This document shows, piece by piece, positions 9,092 through 18,162 of a stretch of DNA of 64,000 bases. The position numbers and the translations under genes were made by a program. The notes beneath the pieces are model-generated. The model was not told where the DNA came from. It did no database searches and saw only the letters and a program-made list of their open reading frames with translations. Source of the DNA: Hyphomicrobiales bacterium (GTDB lineage Bacteria > Pseudomonadota > Alphaproteobacteria > Rhizobiales > Rhizobiaceae). The stretch lies in NCBI GenBank assembly GCA_900470195.1, contig UEIJ01000011.1, positions 1-64,000 of the forward strand, given 5' to 3'. The first letter of the stretch is position 1. Every line of letters starts with the position of its first letter.

Positions 9092-11338
9092 ATGATGCGC
9101 CAATATGAGCTTGTGGAGCGTGTACAGCGATACAAGCCTGACGTGAATGAGGCGCTTCTAAACAAGGCATATGTCTATGCCATGCAAAAGCATGGCAGTC
9201 AGAAACGTGCTTCCGGCGATCCCTATTTTTCCCATCCTCTGGAAGTCGCCGCGATCCTCACCGATATGCATCTCGACGAAGCGACGATTGCGATCGCGCT
9301 CCTGCATGATACGATTGAAGACACGACGGCCACCCGGCAGGAAATCGATCAGCTTTTCGGCCCCGAAATCGGCAAGCTCGTAGAAGGGCTGACCAAGCTC
9401 AAAAAACTCGACCTCGTTTCGAAGAAGGCAGTGCAGGCGGAAAACCTTCGCAAGCTGCTTCTGGCGATTTCCGAAGATGTCCGTGTGCTTCTCGTCAAGC
9501 TGGCGGACCGTCTGCATAATATGCGCACGCTCGGCGTGATGCGGGAAGACAAACGCTTGCGCATCGCCGAGGAAACGATGGATATCTATGCCCCGCTTGC
9601 TGGCCGCATGGGTATGCAGGATATGCGCGAGGAGCTCGAAGAGCTGGCATTCCGCTATATCAATCCGGATGCGTGGCGCGCGGTTACGGATCGTCTGGCC
9701 GAACTTCTGGAAAAGAATCGTGGCCTGCTGCAGAAGATCGAAAAGGACCTGTCGGAAATTTTCGAGAAGCATGGCATCAAGGCCAGTGTGAAGAGCCGCC
9801 AGAAAAAGCCATGGTCCGTTTTTCGCAAGATGGAGACCAAGGGCCTGTCGTTCGAGCAGCTTTCCGACATTTTCGGCTTCCGCGTCATGGTCGATACGGT
9901 GCAGGATTGCTATCGCGCGCTTGGTCTCATTCACACGACATGGTCGATGGTTCCGGGCCGGTTCAAGGACTATATTTCCACGCCCAAGCAGAACGACTAC
10001 CGGTCGATCCACACCACCATCATCGGTCCGTCGCGCCAGCGCATCGAGTTGCAGATACGCACCCGCGAAATGGATGAGATTGCCGAGTTCGGCGTCGCCG
10101 CGCACTCGATCTACAAGGATCGCGGCAGCGCGAACAACCCGCACAAGATTTCCACCGAAACCAATGCCTATGCATGGTTGCGCCAGACCATCGAGCAGCT
10201 TTCCGAAGGCGATAATCCGGAAGAGTTCCTCGAACACACCAAGCTGGAGCTTTTCCAGGATCAGGTCTTCTGCTTCACGCCGAAAGGCCGACTGATCGCT
10301 TTGCCGCGCGGCGCGACGCCCATTGATTTCGCATATGCCGTTCACACCGATATCGGTGACAGCTGCGTCGGGGCGAAGGTCAATGGCCGCATCATGCCGC
10401 TGATGACTGAACTGAAGAACGGCGATGAAGTCGATATCATCCGTTCCAAGGCGCAGGTTCCCCCTGCCGCCTGGGAGTCGCTTGTCGCAACCGGCAAGGC
10501 ACGCGCCGCCATCCGCCGCGCAACGCGTTCGGCTGTCCGCAAGCAATATTCGGGGCTTGGCATGCGCATTCTTGAACGCGCTTTCGAGCGCGCCGGAAAG
10601 CCATTCAGCAAGGATATACTGAAACCGGGGCTCCCGCGCCTTGCGCGCAAGGATGTGGAGGATGTGCTGGCGGCTGTCGGACGCGGTGAACTGCCGTCAA
10701 CCGATGTCGTCAAGGCCGTTTATCCCGACTATCAGGATACACGCGTGACCTCGCAGAACAACCCGGCGAAGACCGGCGAGAAGGGTTGGTTCAATATCCA
10801 GAACGCCGCCGGCATGATATTCAAGGTTCCTGAGGGCAGCGAAGACGCGACAAAGTCCGATGCCGAGGCCGCGCCGAAGCCGGGGAAAAAGGCCCTCCCG
10901 ATTCGCGGCACCAATTCCGACCTGCCGGTGCGCTTTGCCCCGGAAGGTGCCGTGCCGGGCGACCGTATTGTCGGCATTCTTCAGCCCGGCGCCGGTATAA
11001 CGATCTACCCGATCCAGTCGCCTGCGCTGACAGCCTATGACGATCAGCCCGAACGCTGGATCGATGTGCGTTGGGATATCGACGAGCAGATGAGCGAGCG
11101 GTTCCCGGCGCGGATCAGCGTATCGGCCATCAATTCGCCGGGCTCGCTCGCGGAAATAGCGCAGATCGTGGCGGCCAACGACGCCAATATTCACAATCTT
11201 TCCATGGTGCGCACCGCACCGGACTTCACCGAGATGATTATCGATGTCGAGGTTTGGGACCTCAAGCATCTCAACCGTATCATTTCCCAATTGAAAGAAA
11301 GCGCGAGCGTCAGTGGCGCGAAACGCGTGAACGGATAG
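9092..11338 (+). CDS. rsh: Bifunctional (p)ppGpp synthetase/hydrolase (Rsh/SpoT)
   Basis: This single alphaproteobacterial RelA/SpoT homologue makes and degrades (p)ppGpp in the stringent response. The protein has 748 residues, with all domains present. The N-terminal HD hydrolase contains [10 protein letters not shown] (His72-Asp73). The synthetase domain holds [19 protein letters not shown] and [15 protein letters not shown] domain follows ([27 protein letters not shown], about 385-450). The C-terminal ACT domain (about 665-745) begins near [24 protein letters not shown] precedes the ATG. Both HD and synthetase motifs are intact, so both activities are expected. pyrE starts only 7 bp after the stop, which suggests one transcript. 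Confidence 0.96.
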   Translation: MMRQYELVERVQRYKPDVNEALLNKAYVYAMQKHGSQKRASGDPYFSHPLEVAAILTDMHLDEATIAIALLHDTIEDTTATRQEIDQLFGPEIGKLVEGLTKLKKLDLVSKKAVQAENLRKLLLAISEDVRVLLVKLADRLHNMRTLGVMREDKRLRIAEETMDIYAPLAGRMGMQDMREELEELAFRYINPDAWRAVTDRLAELLEKNRGLLQKIEKDLSEIFEKHGIKASVKSRQKKPWSVFRKMETKGLSFEQLSDIFGFRVMVDTVQDCYRALGLIHTTWSMVPGRFKDYISTPKQNDYRSIHTTIIGPSRQRIELQIRTREMDEIAEFGVAAHSIYKDRGSANNPHKISTETNAYAWLRQTIEQLSEGDNPEEFLEHTKLELFQDQVFCFTPKGRLIALPRGATPIDFAYAVHTDIGDSCVGAKVNGRIMPLMTELKNGDEVDIIRSKAQVPPAAWESLVATGKARAAIRRATRSAVRKQYSGLGMRILERAFERAGKPFSKDILKPGLPRLARKDVEDVLAAVGRGELPSTDVVKAVYPDYQDTRVTSQNNPAKTGEKGWFNIQNAAGMIFKVPEGSEDATKSDAEAAPKPGKKALPIRGTNSDLPVRFAPEGAVPGDRIVGILQPGAGITIYPIQSPALTAYDDQPERWIDVRWDIDEQMSERFPARISVSAINSPGSLAEIAQIVAANDANIHNLSMVRTAPDFTEMIIDVEVWDLKHLNRIISQLKESASVSGAKRVNG

Positions 11339-11345
11339 GACTAAG

Positions 11346-11924
11346 ATGAACACTGAAGATGTGCTTGCCGTCTTCCGCGAAGCGGGAGCGATCCTTGAGG
11401 GCCACTTTATTTTGACGTCAGGCCTGCGCAGCCCCGTTTTTCTGCAGAAGGCGCGTGTTTTCATGCATGCCGACAAGACGGAAAAGCTTTGCAAGGCACT
11501 GGCGGAAAAGATCGAGGCGGCAGATCTCGGGACAATCGATTACGTGGTCGGGCCGGCGATTGGCGGGCTGATTCCTTCCTATGAGACCTCGCGGCATCTG
11601 CACGTTCCGTCGGTTTGGGTTGAGCGCGAAAACGGCGTATTCCGCCTGCGGCGTTTCGATGTGCCGAAAGGCGCGCGCGTGGTCATCGTGGAAGATATCG
11701 TCACGACCGGACTTTCCATCCGCGAAACGATCGACTGCATGAAGGACCTCGGTATCGAAGTCGTGGCTGCGGCCTGCATCGTCGACCGCTCGGCGGGGAA
11801 GGCCGATGTCGGCACGAAGCTGATTTCGCTCGCCGAATACGAAGTTCCAGCCTATCCCGCGGATAAATTGCCGCCGGAGCTTGCTGCAATTCCGGCTGTG
11901 AAGCCCGGCAGCCGCAACATTTAA
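11346..11924 (+). CDS. pyrE: Orotate phosphoribosyltransferase
   Basis: PyrE joins orotate and PRPP to give orotidine 5'-phosphate in pyrimidine synthesis. The protein has 192 residues, the usual length for alphaproteobacterial PyrE. The PRPP-binding motif [13 protein letters not shown] lies at about residues 113-125, and [13 protein letters not shown] at about 67-79. It is 7 bp downstream of rsh and probably co-transcribed, which would place a pyrimidine gene under the same control as (p)ppGpp synthesis. The hairpin GCAGGGG / CCCCTGC at 11955-11975 lacks a T-run and may be only a partial terminator. Confidence 0.96.
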   Translation: MNTEDVLAVFREAGAILEGHFILTSGLRSPVFLQKARVFMHADKTEKLCKALAEKIEAADLGTIDYVVGPAIGGLIPSYETSRHLHVPSVWVERENGVFRLRRFDVPKGARVVIVEDIVTTGLSIRETIDCMKDLGIEVVAAACIVDRSAGKADVGTKLISLAEYEVPAYPADKLPPELAAIPAVKPGSRNI

Positions 11925-12066
11925 GCAAGGCAAGCCCACGGCTTTCGATGCGCTGCAGGGGCAATACACCCCTGCGGCGAAATTCCGCTTTGCGGGACGC
12001 GTTCTAGTTACCTATTTAAGGGATGCCGCAAAGACGTCCTTCCGCTTCCACAAACAGGATTCCATC

Positions 12067-12816
12067 GTGAGTGTAGCGCCTATCATATTCGATCCCAGAT
12101 CGCCCTACCGTGCGCCATGTGGGGTATGCGCGGATTGCGATGTTCGGCGGATGGCGGTTTGCGCTGCCCTGGACGACGGCGATCTTGGCGCTCTGGAAGC
12201 CATCATGACCTCCAAGCGGCTTGATGCCAATGAGCAGCTGGTGGAAGAGGGCGAGCCGAAGCGCCGTGTCTTCAGCCTCACTTCCGGCATGCTGCGCATC
12301 TATACGTCTCTTCCAGACGGGCGGCGGCAGATTGCGGGTTTCCTGTTCCCCGGCGATTATCTCGGTCTGGCTGACGACGAGACTTACTCCCAGTCGGTTG
12401 AAGCTGTCGTGCCCTCGGTTCTGTGTGCATTTTCCACCAGGGAGATGGACGATCTGATGGAGCGCTTTCCCAAGCTGAAGGAACGCCTGCATCAAATGAC
12501 GCGGGCCGCACTGCGCACAGCGCGCGACAACCAGCTTGTTCTCGGACGCCTCGCACCGGTGGAAAAGCTCGCGAGCTTCCTTCTGGTTCTTTCCGCCCGG
12601 GCGGAGAAACGCGGCGAGAAGCCCAATCCTGTTCATCTGTCGATGAATCGTACCGACATTGCCGATTATCTGGGCTTGACGATCGAAACTGTCAGCCGCA
12701 GCTTCACAAAGCTCAAGACACAAGGCCTCATTCAGTTGATAGACGCCAATACGGTGGAAATCCTGTCCCGCCGTTCGCTGGCGGCCGTTGCCGGAATGGA
12801 CCCGGAGAGCCTTTAG
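12067..12816 (+). CDS. fnrN: FNR/FnrN-type oxygen-responsive transcription regulator
   Basis: A 249-residue Crp/Fnr family activator that senses oxygen through a [4Fe-4S] cluster and switches on microaerobic genes. The likely cluster ligands form a C-X2-C-X2-C-X7-C pattern: Cys18, Cys21, Cys24 and Cys32. The cyclic-nucleotide-binding fold follows (about 40-150), then a helix-turn-helix near residues 195-215 (IADYLGLTIETVSRSFTKLK) with the E-SR recognition residues of the FNR class. The start is a GTG at 12067; other frames would remove the cysteines. The FNR box just downstream and hemN beyond it are a textbook target pair. Confidence 0.93.
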   Translation: MSVAPIIFDPRSPYRAPCGVCADCDVRRMAVCAALDDGDLGALEAIMTSKRLDANEQLVEEGEPKRRVFSLTSGMLRIYTSLPDGRRQIAGFLFPGDYLGLADDETYSQSVEAVVPSVLCAFSTREMDDLMERFPKLKERLHQMTRAALRTARDNQLVLGRLAPVEKLASFLLVLSARAEKRGEKPNPVHLSMNRTDIADYLGLTIETVSRSFTKLKTQGLIQLIDANTVEILSRRSLAAVAGMDPESL

Positions 12817-12879
12817 AGCTTTCCGGCAAAATTGCTTAGAAAACACGCTGATTTCGAGCCATCGTCGCGCGTATTTCCG

Positions 12880-12893
12880 TTGATTCAAATCAA
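12880..12893 (+). promoter_or_regulatory. FNR box (anaerobox) upstream of hemN
   Basis: TTGATTCAAATCAA matches the consensus TTGAT-N4-ATCAA perfectly. It lies 63 bp after the fnrN stop and 243 bp before the hemN ATG. If it acts at the usual -41.5 position, transcription would begin near 12928, giving an untranslated leader of about 208 nt. Confidence 0.88.
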
Positions 12894-13135
12894 TGCAGTG
12901 TCCGGCGGAACAGCCTATCCCTGACCATGGAAGTTGACGCGACCGTCAGGATCGCGCCGTTCAAAATGGGGAAAACAGGTGCTGTTGTGGCTGGGAATTG
13001 CAATATCGGCTGTCATGCATGCGGGCTTCCGTGCCGCATCATGCCATCTTGTCCCGCAGAATGTCGCCCCGGTTCGGGTGCGCGTATCTCTGGCCGGGCC
13101 TCGCCGGAGCGCCCAACACTCAAGGTGGATGCGCT
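12894..13135 (+). other. Long leader region of hemN
   Basis: About 240 bp between the FNR box and the hemN start. A 75-codon frame (12927-13154) starts with ATG almost exactly at the predicted transcription start, has a GCHACGLPC cluster and overlaps the hemN start out of frame. It has no ribosome binding site if transcription begins there, so I do not call it a gene. No clear riboswitch or hairpin was recognised. Confidence 0.4.
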
Positions 13136-14470
13136 ATGCATGAAGAAGCGATAAGACGCTATGCGGCATTGGCTGTCCCCAGATATACGTCCTTTCCAAC
13201 GGCTGCGGATTTCATACCGGTCGGTGTGGAAACGACGCATCGCTGGCTGCGCCAGATCGGGCCGGAAGAAAGCGTCTCCCTTTACATCCATGTGCCTTAT
13301 TGCCGGCAGCTCTGCCATTACTGCGGTTGCCATGCAAAAATGGCAGTCCGCAACGACGTGGTCGAGAATTTCTGTACTGCTCTGCTCAGCGAAATCGAGA
13401 CCGTCAGCCAGAGCCTGACTGCGCGGCCAAACGTGGTCCATCTTCATTGGGGCGGGGGAACGCCTTCCATTTTGGACCCGCGTCAGTTTACCAGCATTCT
13501 GGCGGCCCTGCGTGTTGCGTTCGACTTTTCGCCCGAGATGGAACATGCCATCGAACTTGATCCGCGCACCGTCACGCCACAGCTCGCCCGTATGCTTGCG
13601 CTCATGGGCGTCAACCGCGCCAGCCTCGGCGTGCAGGATATCGACGCCGAGGTTCAGAAAGCCATCGGCCGCATTCAGCCGATAGAGACGGTTGCCAAGG
13701 CCGCGAGCCTTCTGCGCGAAGTCGGCATCGATCGCCTCAACTTCGATCTTATCTATGGCCTGCCGTTGCAGACGGTGGAGACATTGCGCGAGACCTGCGA
13801 AAAGGTTGCGGCCCTCAAACCTGATCGCGTTGCCTGTTACGGCTATGCGCATCTTCCGCAGCGCCGCGCCAATCAGCGCCTCATCGATGCGAGCCTCTTG
13901 CCGGATGCCGATGAACGCTTCGCGCAGGCCCGCGTCGTTGCCGATAGCTTCATCGGTTTCGGTTACGAACCGGTGGGGATCGATCACTATGCGCTGCCAG
14001 ATGACAGTTTGGCCGTTGCCGCGCGCAACGGTACGCTGCATCGCAATTTTCAGGGCTATACGGATGATCGCTGCCAGACCTTGATCGGCCTCGGCCCGTC
14101 ATCGATTTCGCAATTTCCGGGCGGCTATGCCCAGAATATTTCGGACGTGACGCAATATGCCAAGCGCGTTCAAGCGGGCGAACTTGCAACGGTCCGCGGC
14201 TATGCGATGCGCGAGAGCGACCGTATCCGCGCCGGCATCATCACAGCGTTGATGTGCAATTTCCGGGTTGATCTGAACATGACAGCGCCGGGCGTGGAAT
14301 TTTCCGATGAGCTGGCGCTGTTGCGTCCTCTGGTGGCTGATGGACTGGTGGAGGTCCGTGGCGGGGTCATCAGTGCGACAAGTGACGGCAAGCCGCTGAT
14401 ACGTCTCGTGGCCGCCGCTTTTGATGAATTTCGCAGGGAGACGATGCACGGCTTCAGTTTCGCCGTGTGA
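13136..14470 (+). CDS. hemN: Oxygen-independent coproporphyrinogen III oxidase
   Basis: HemN is a radical SAM enzyme that decarboxylates coproporphyrinogen III to protoporphyrinogen IX without oxygen in haem synthesis. The protein has 444 residues, close to the family's usual length. The cluster motif is YCRQLCHYCGC with Cys56, Cys60, Cys63 and the HemN-specific extra Cys65; GGGTPSIL follows near residue 105. AAGGTGG precedes the ATG at 13136. Upstream in-frame TTG/GTG codons would add an unrelated segment. The FNR box ahead predicts induction at low oxygen. Two hairpins follow the gene. Confidence 0.93.
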   Translation: MHEEAIRRYAALAVPRYTSFPTAADFIPVGVETTHRWLRQIGPEESVSLYIHVPYCRQLCHYCGCHAKMAVRNDVVENFCTALLSEIETVSQSLTARPNVVHLHWGGGTPSILDPRQFTSILAALRVAFDFSPEMEHAIELDPRTVTPQLARMLALMGVNRASLGVQDIDAEVQKAIGRIQPIETVAKAASLLREVGIDRLNFDLIYGLPLQTVETLRETCEKVAALKPDRVACYGYAHLPQRRANQRLIDASLLPDADERFAQARVVADSFIGFGYEPVGIDHYALPDDSLAVAARNGTLHRNFQGYTDDRCQTLIGLGPSSISQFPGGYAQNISDVTQYAKRVQAGELATVRGYAMRESDRIRAGIITALMCNFRVDLNMTAPGVEFSDELALLRPLVADGLVEVRGGVISATSDGKPLIRLVAAAFDEFRRETMHGFSFAV

Positions 14471-14555
14471 ACTTGCGTTGGAACAAAGAGGTAGAGCGAA
14501 AGTGCTCTATCGAGGGAATGCTGCTGCACCGGGCCGTCAAAAGGTCAGTGGCATG

Positions 14556-14588
14556 GGAGCACCGCCGTTGGGGGACGTGCGGTGCTCC
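14556..14588 (+). terminator. First hairpin after hemN
   Basis: A 10-bp perfect stem (GGAGCACCGC / GCGGTGCTCC) with a 13-nt loop, followed by ACTATTTTG. It is the first of two tandem hairpins, 85 bp after the hemN stop. Confidence 0.65.
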
Positions 14589-14598
14589 ACTATTTTGA

Positions 14599-14641
14599 GC
14601 ACAGCCCGAAAGCTTGAATGGCTTTCGGGCTGTGCATTTTT
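14599..14641. terminator. Strong terminator hairpin between hemN and the MFS gene
   Basis: A 15-bp perfect stem (GCACAGCCCGAAAGC / GCTTTCGGGCTGTGC) with a 7-nt loop and an ATTTTTC tail. It lies 9 bp before the stop of the convergent exporter gene and terminates plus-strand transcription; on the minus strand the tail is less T-rich. Confidence 0.88.
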
Positions 14642-14649
14642 CATATCGA

Positions 14650-15861
14650 TTAGGCTTTGCGGTTCTTTTCCAGCTTGGGCAGGAAAATCGTCAGCAGCCC
14701 AAGCAGAGGCAGATACGAGCAGATGTTGTAAACATACTCGATCCCCTTGTGGTCAGCCACAACGCCAAGGACGGCGGCGGCAATACCGGCCATGCCGAAT
14801 GCGAAGCCGAAGAACAAGCCCGACACCATGCCGACACGTCCCGGCAGCAGCTCCTGCGCGAATACCACGATGGCCGGGAAGGCCGAGGCGAGGATCAGGC
14901 CGATGATGACCGTCAGGATAGCCGTCATTTCGAGGTTGGCATAGGGCAGGGCCAGCGTGAACGGCAGGACGCCAAGGATCGAGGCCCAGATCACCTTGCG
15001 CGCGCCGATCTTGTCACCGATGGGGCCGCCGATGATCGTCCCCGCGGCAACTGCGCCGAGGAACAGGAACAAAAGCAGTTGCGATGTCTGCACAGTCACG
15101 CCGAAGTGGCTGATGGTGTAGAAGGTGTAATAGCTCGTCAGGCTGGCCATGTAGATATACTTGGTGAAGACCAGCATCGCCAGAACGCCGACCGAGACAA
15201 GAACCTTGTTGCGCGGCAGCGGAAGGGTCTTGTCCGGCTTCGCCTTGCTGGCATTGGCAATCCGGTAGCGATTGTACCAGTTGCTGACATACCAGAGCAG
15301 CATCATGCCGATGAGCGCGGCGACAGAGAACCACGACACGCTGATCTGGCCGAACGGCAGGACGATGAACGCTGCCAGAAGAGGGCCGATCGACGAACCG
15401 AAATTACCGCCCACCTGAAACAGCGACTGCGCGAAACCGTGCCGTCCGCCGGAGGCAAGCCGCGCCACGCGCGCCGCTTCCGGATGGAAGACCGACGAGC
15501 CGAAGCCGACAAAGGCCGCCCCCAGAAGCAGGACCGAATAGTGGTGCGCGGTCGCCAGAAAGACGAGGCCGACAAGCGTGCAACCCATGCCGAAGGGGAG
15601 GGAATAAGGCATCGGCTTGCGGTCGGTATAGATACCCACGAGCGGCTGCAGGATCGATGCCGTCATCTGGAAGGTGAATGTCAGAAGGCCGATCTGCCAG
15701 AATGACAGGCTGTAGTTATCCTTCAGCATCGGATAGATGGCCGGAAGGAGCGACTGCATCATGTCGTTCAGGAAATGGCCCATGCTGGTGGCCAGAATAA
15801 TGGCGAGGACAGTATTGTCCGCGCCGCTGTTTGATGGCTGCTGTGCAGCACTCATGCTCAT
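14650..15861 (-). CDS. MFS exporter of the fosmidomycin resistance (Fsr) family
   Basis: A 403-residue inner-membrane transporter with twelve predicted helices. It resembles Fsr: the first helix reads GHFLNDMMQSLLPAIYPMLKD, an Fsr-type signature in which an Asn-Asp pair lies in helix 1, and FGSSVFHPEAARVAR in helix 4 is also typical. The cytosolic loop GIYTDRKPMPYS corresponds to the MFS loop 2-3 motif. Members export fosmidomycin and perhaps other small molecules; the natural substrate is unknown. It is transcribed away from an AraC-type gene, which is likely its regulator. Two in-frame Met codons (15861 and 15855) are possible starts. Confidence 0.88.
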   Translation of the reverse strand: MSMSAAQQPSNSGADNTVLAIILATSMGHFLNDMMQSLLPAIYPMLKDNYSLSFWQIGLLTFTFQMTASILQPLVGIYTDRKPMPYSLPFGMGCTLVGLVFLATAHHYSVLLLGAAFVGFGSSVFHPEAARVARLASGGRHGFAQSLFQVGGNFGSSIGPLLAAFIVLPFGQISVSWFSVAALIGMMLLWYVSNWYNRYRIANASKAKPDKTLPLPRNKVLVSVGVLAMLVFTKYIYMASLTSYYTFYTISHFGVTVQTSQLLLFLFLGAVAAGTIIGGPIGDKIGARKVIWASILGVLPFTLALPYANLEMTAILTVIIGLILASAFPAIVVFAQELLPGRVGMVSGLFFGFAFGMAGIAAAVLGVVADHKGIEYVYNICSYLPLLGLLTIFLPKLEKNRKA

Positions 15862-16107
15862 ACTGCTACTCCGAAGATGAAAGCCAGTCTTCTGGTGTAT
15901 TTCCTGCCGATACTATCTGACGACAGGAAACGTGACTTCAAGGAAATTGCGGGGTTTTGATGAGAAACCGGCGAAAATTTACGAATTTGATGTCTGAACA
16001 GGCACGCGCCCTGCTCAAACGTCAAATTCTTTCCGCCAGCGAATGTCGCGACCCATTCTCAGCACGCTATTAATAGGACTATTGCCACTCGCCCGCTTTC
16101 GTGATTT

Positions 16108-16138
16108 GGTCCAATAGTTTTGAGAGTGGGCCAAATAG
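16108..16138. promoter_or_regulatory. Candidate operator repeats between the exporter and its regulator
   Basis: Two similar words, GGTCCAATAG (16108) and GGCCAAATAG (16129), are spaced about 20 bp, two helical turns, as expected for the direct half-sites used by AraC-family dimers. A short palindrome AATAG-GA-CTATT lies at 16072-16083. They sit just before the regulator's start codon, within the 291-bp divergent region. Confidence 0.4.
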
Positions 16139-16152
16139 AAGCCAGGATTGCA

Positions 16153-17022
16153 ATGAAACCGAAGTCGCCGCCGGGTCTGCTGCTGCCGGGAAGCGAGGAA
16201 CTGCAGAAGTTCCACGAGCAGCGCATCGCAATGCTGGAAGACATGAGCGGGCCGGTGATTGCTTTGCCGACGCGCTATCCCGACGGCTATTTCGTGCCGC
16301 GCCACCGTCACAGCCGGGCGCAGCTTCTGTGCGCATCCCAAGGGGTGGTGCTGGTAACGACCGATGCCGGACGTTGGATGATTCCGAGCGATCACGCCAT
16401 GTGGATACCGGCGGGCGTGGAGCATTCGGTTGAAATTCTCGGCGAAGTCTTCATGCGGTCGATCTATATCTGCGTCGATGCCGTGTCTGGTGTACCGGAT
16501 TATCTTCATGTGGTCGGGCTTACCGATCTCATGCGGTGCCTCATAACCGATGCAACGGCGCAAGACAGCACGCCGGAACCTGACAGTCGCGATGCGCTGG
16601 TGATCGAGCTTATATTGCGGGACCTTCACACATTGCCGCAACGCTCTCTGGGGCTGCCTTTTCCATCCGATCCACGCCTGCAGAAACTGTGTCGCGAATT
16701 CGTGAAAAAGCCTTCTTCGCGTGCCACGATCGACGACTGGGCGGACAGGATGGCGATGAGCCGACGCTCGTTCACCCGGCATTTCCAGCGGGAAACCGGC
16801 GTAAGCCTTTCAGTCTGGCGCCAGCAGGCATGCCTGTTCGCTGCGGTTCCGCGCCTCACGGAAGGGGAGGCGGTAACGAGCGTGGCGCTGGATCTGGGTT
16901 ATGACAGCGTTTCCGCTTTCACGACGATGTTCCGCAGGATGCTCGGTGTTTCGCCGCGGTTTTATTTGCCGCGGCTGGACACTGTTCCGTTTGAACGCAG
17001 CGATAGCGTCGCGGCGGAATAA
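16153..17022 (+). CDS. AraC-family transcription regulator with N-terminal cupin
   Basis: A 289-residue regulator. The N-terminal cupin (about residues 25-120) shows the RHRHSRAQLLCASQG pattern, and the AraC helix-turn-helix pair covers about 190-280 (MAMSRRSFTRHFQRETG, then ALDLGYDSVSAFTTMFRR). The ATG at 16153 is chosen; an upstream TTG at 16120 has no ribosome binding site. It is divergent from the Fsr-type exporter gene, so it probably controls that gene and itself in response to a small ligand bound by the cupin. The ligand cannot be predicted. Confidence 0.88.
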   Translation: MKPKSPPGLLLPGSEELQKFHEQRIAMLEDMSGPVIALPTRYPDGYFVPRHRHSRAQLLCASQGVVLVTTDAGRWMIPSDHAMWIPAGVEHSVEILGEVFMRSIYICVDAVSGVPDYLHVVGLTDLMRCLITDATAQDSTPEPDSRDALVIELILRDLHTLPQRSLGLPFPSDPRLQKLCREFVKKPSSRATIDDWADRMAMSRRSFTRHFQRETGVSLSVWRQQACLFAAVPRLTEGEAVTSVALDLGYDSVSAFTTMFRRMLGVSPRFYLPRLDTVPFERSDSVAAE

Positions 17023-17063
17023 TAACAATTGTCTCTGCGATGGTAGCGCATTAATAGGGCCAC

Positions 17064-17639
17064 ATGCTGTTTCAACGCCGTATCCCACCGACCAGAAAAG
17101 AGCGTCTAAGGCTTCTGGTCTGGCCGCGCCGCTCCTTCTCCCGTTCCCTCCGGTACGGTGGCAAGCGGATTCTGCGTATCACCGCCTCGCCCCATGCGGT
17201 CGCAGCCGGACTGGCCGTTGGCGTGTTCTCTGCCTTTACGCCTTTCTTCGGCTTCCACCTCATCATTGCAATCGTGTTGGCTTATGTCCTTGCCGGAAAT
17301 ATCGCGGCCGCAGCGCTTGGCACGACGCTCGCCAACCCGCTGACGCTGCCGTTTATCTGGGGAAGCACGTTCGAGCTTGGCCGTTTCATCATGAACGGAA
17401 GCATCGATGACGCGCCGCCGGTCCATCTGGGGCGGGCATTGGAAACCATGCACTTCGATGAAATCTGGACCCCGCTCCTGAAGCCGATGCTGTTCGGTTC
17501 CACCATTCTGGGCGCCGCATTCGCCGTGGTGGTGTATTTCGTCACCCGGTTTGCGGTTTCGGCTTTCCGCCGTCGCCGTATCGAGCGCCTTGCAGAAAAG
17601 CACCGCCTGCACCGCGCACAGGAGTCTCAGCAAGTATGA
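17064..17639 (+). CDS. DUF2062 membrane protein
   Basis: A 191-residue protein with a basic N-terminus ([14 protein letters not shown]) and about three hydrophobic helices: [38 protein letters not shown] and the one near residue 150. '[14 protein letters not shown]' is the DUF2062 signature. The gene's last codons overlap acpS by 4 bp (ATGA), so the two are translationally coupled, a common alphaproteobacterial arrangement. Homologues are found next to glycosyltransferase or lipid genes in other bacteria; no activity has been shown to my knowledge. Confidence 0.86.
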   Translation: MLFQRRIPPTRKERLRLLVWPRRSFSRSLRYGGKRILRITASPHAVAAGLAVGVFSAFTPFFGFHLIIAIVLAYVLAGNIAAAALGTTLANPLTLPFIWGSTFELGRFIMNGSIDDAPPVHLGRALETMHFDEIWTPLLKPMLFGSTILGAAFAVVVYFVTRFAVSAFRRRRIERLAEKHRLHRAQESQQV

Positions 17640-18037
17640 TCGTTGGTATTGGCAGCGACCTCATCGACATTCGTCGTGTTGAAAGCACGCTTGAACGGCA
17701 TGGCGACCGTTTCCGCAACCGGGTCTTCACCGAGATCGAGCAGAAGAAATCGGACGGACGCAAGCAGCGCGCCGCGTCTTATGCGAAGCGTTTCGCGGCG
17801 AAGGAAGCCTGTGCGAAGGCGCTCGGAACCGGCATAGCCCAGGGCGTGTTCTGGCGGGATATGGGCGTGGTCAACGCTCCTTCCGGAAAGCCCACGATGC
17901 ATCTGACGGGCGGTGCGGCGAAACAGTTGCAGAAACTCTTGCCCGCCGGAACCCGCGCCGCCATACATCTGACAATTACCGATGATTTTCCTCTCGCGCA
18001 GGCGTTCGTTATCATCGAAGCTTTGCCTGAGACGTAA
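17636..18037 (+). CDS. acpS: Holo-[acyl-carrier-protein] synthase
   Basis: AcpS transfers the 4'-phosphopantetheine arm from coenzyme A to acyl carrier protein, a step needed for fatty acid synthesis. The protein has 133 residues. Seen are GIGSDLIDI (metal-binding Asp8) and [14 protein letters not shown], with the Glu of the second metal-binding motif and the Lys that follows. It overlaps the DUF2062 gene start-to-stop and precedes lepB, rnc, era and recO, the standard Rhizobiales order. Length and motifs are normal. Confidence 0.95.
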   Translation: MIVGIGSDLIDIRRVESTLERHGDRFRNRVFTEIEQKKSDGRKQRAASYAKRFAAKEACAKALGTGIAQGVFWRDMGVVNAPSGKPTMHLTGGAAKQLQKLLPAGTRAAIHLTITDDFPLAQAFVIIEALPET

Positions 18038-18162
18038 AAATTGTGATTGTGGCAGGTAACTCCTGCTCATTATCGTGCGATAAACCGGCCTTCTGCCGGC
18101 GGCCTGATTGCGTCATGCATTCATAGTCGTTATTAGATCGCGTTATCGGAAGCGGAGATACA

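Noticed and set aside
9158-10546. 462-codon minus-strand frame across rsh
   Set aside because: Antisense to the intact Rsh domains, without a ribosome binding site or recognisable fold.
12927-13154. 75-codon frame with GCHACGLPC before hemN
   Set aside because: The Cys cluster caught my eye as a possible metal protein, but there is no ribosome binding site, it overlaps the hemN start out of frame and composition is Arg/Pro-rich as in chance frames.
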